Source of the DNA: Nitratireductor aquimarinus
GTDB lineage: Bacteria > Pseudomonadota > Alphaproteobacteria > Rhizobiales > Rhizobiaceae
DNA: 64,000 nucleotides
Direction: 5' to 3'
Assembly: GCF_017255295.1 (NCBI RefSeq)
Contig: NZ_JAFKDE010000014.1
Location: forward strand, 27,620-91,619
The translations under genes were made by a program, and so were the position numbers. The notes under the pieces were generated by a model. That model worked only from the letters and a program-made list of their open reading frames with translations. It searched no databases and had not been told where the DNA came from. Shown here piece by piece: positions 63,964 to 64,000 of the stretch. Numbering within the stretch: the first letter of the stretch is position 1; every line of letters begins with the position of its first letter.

Positions 63964-64000
63964 ATGTCAGACGTGCATATTTTGGCGATCGACCTCGCCA
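63964..64000 (+). CDS. start of a probable IS110-family transposase, cut by the window edge
   Basis: The frame reads MSDVHILAIDLA and runs off the right edge. GGAGGACACT precedes the ATG. The GIDLA-like segment, with an aspartate near residue 10, is the usual start of DEDD (IS110) transposases. Only 12 residues are visible, so this is tentative. Confidence 0.5.
   Translation, partial: MSDVHILAIDLA

Overview
The window looks like part of a chromosome or large replicon of an alphaproteobacterium, most likely of the order Hyphomicrobiales (Rhizobiales). This is inferred from high-GC coding, many ABC and TRAP uptake systems, a rhizobial-type glycerol ABC operon (glpSTPQUV), FCD-type GntR regulators paired with transporters, and remnants of IS3, IS6 and IS110 elements. 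I cannot name the genus. No tRNA, rRNA, CRISPR array or prophage was seen. Most of the window is accessory metabolism: almost every block is an uptake system with its catabolic enzymes and its own regulator.

Layout. 1-193 holds the start of a membrane-anchored protein that runs off the left edge. 459-4880 is a large autotransporter. 5196-13017 is a peptide-type ABC transporter (with a fused permease-ATPase subunit) with a GntR regulator and a divergent carbamoylase-type hydrolase. 13018-14322 is gene-poor and carries a histidine-phosphatase remnant and a tiny basic protein. 14323-16774 encodes a PtsN-like EIIA protein and a membrane-anchored FMN-binding glutamate-synthase-like protein. 16834-20884 has a DhaL remnant and three exported proteins, one with a von Willebrand A domain and tandem 88-residue repeats. 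21451-22142 is a scar where fragments of a YjiH-type membrane protein and a GlpR-type repressor are joined. It is followed by the intact glycerol transporter operon glpSTPQUV (22705-28671) and an IS6 remnant.

29312-33214 is a second, adhesin-like autotransporter, followed by an IS3 remnant and the methionine importer metNIQ (36337 down to 33791). 36783-50926 is the most unusual block: a peptide-type ABC transporter with two tandem binding proteins, three amidohydrolase-superfamily enzymes (one lacking the usual HxH metal motif), a hydantoin-racemase-like enzyme, a flavin-reductase-like protein and a GntR regulator. A shared palindrome, ATTGTnGACAAT, sits at three promoter regions in this block, which suggests a single regulon for an unidentified cyclic amide or N-heterocycle.

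51505-63752 is a hexuronate/glucuronide utilisation locus. A TRAP transporter, a GH31 and a GH2 glycosidase, uronate isomerase (UxaC), fructuronate reductase (UxuB) and mannonate dehydratase (UxuA) are arranged in two divergent operons around a control region with two ExuR/UxuR-like operators. A UxuR-like GntR gene closes the rightward operon. The window ends in the first codons of a probable IS110-family transposase.
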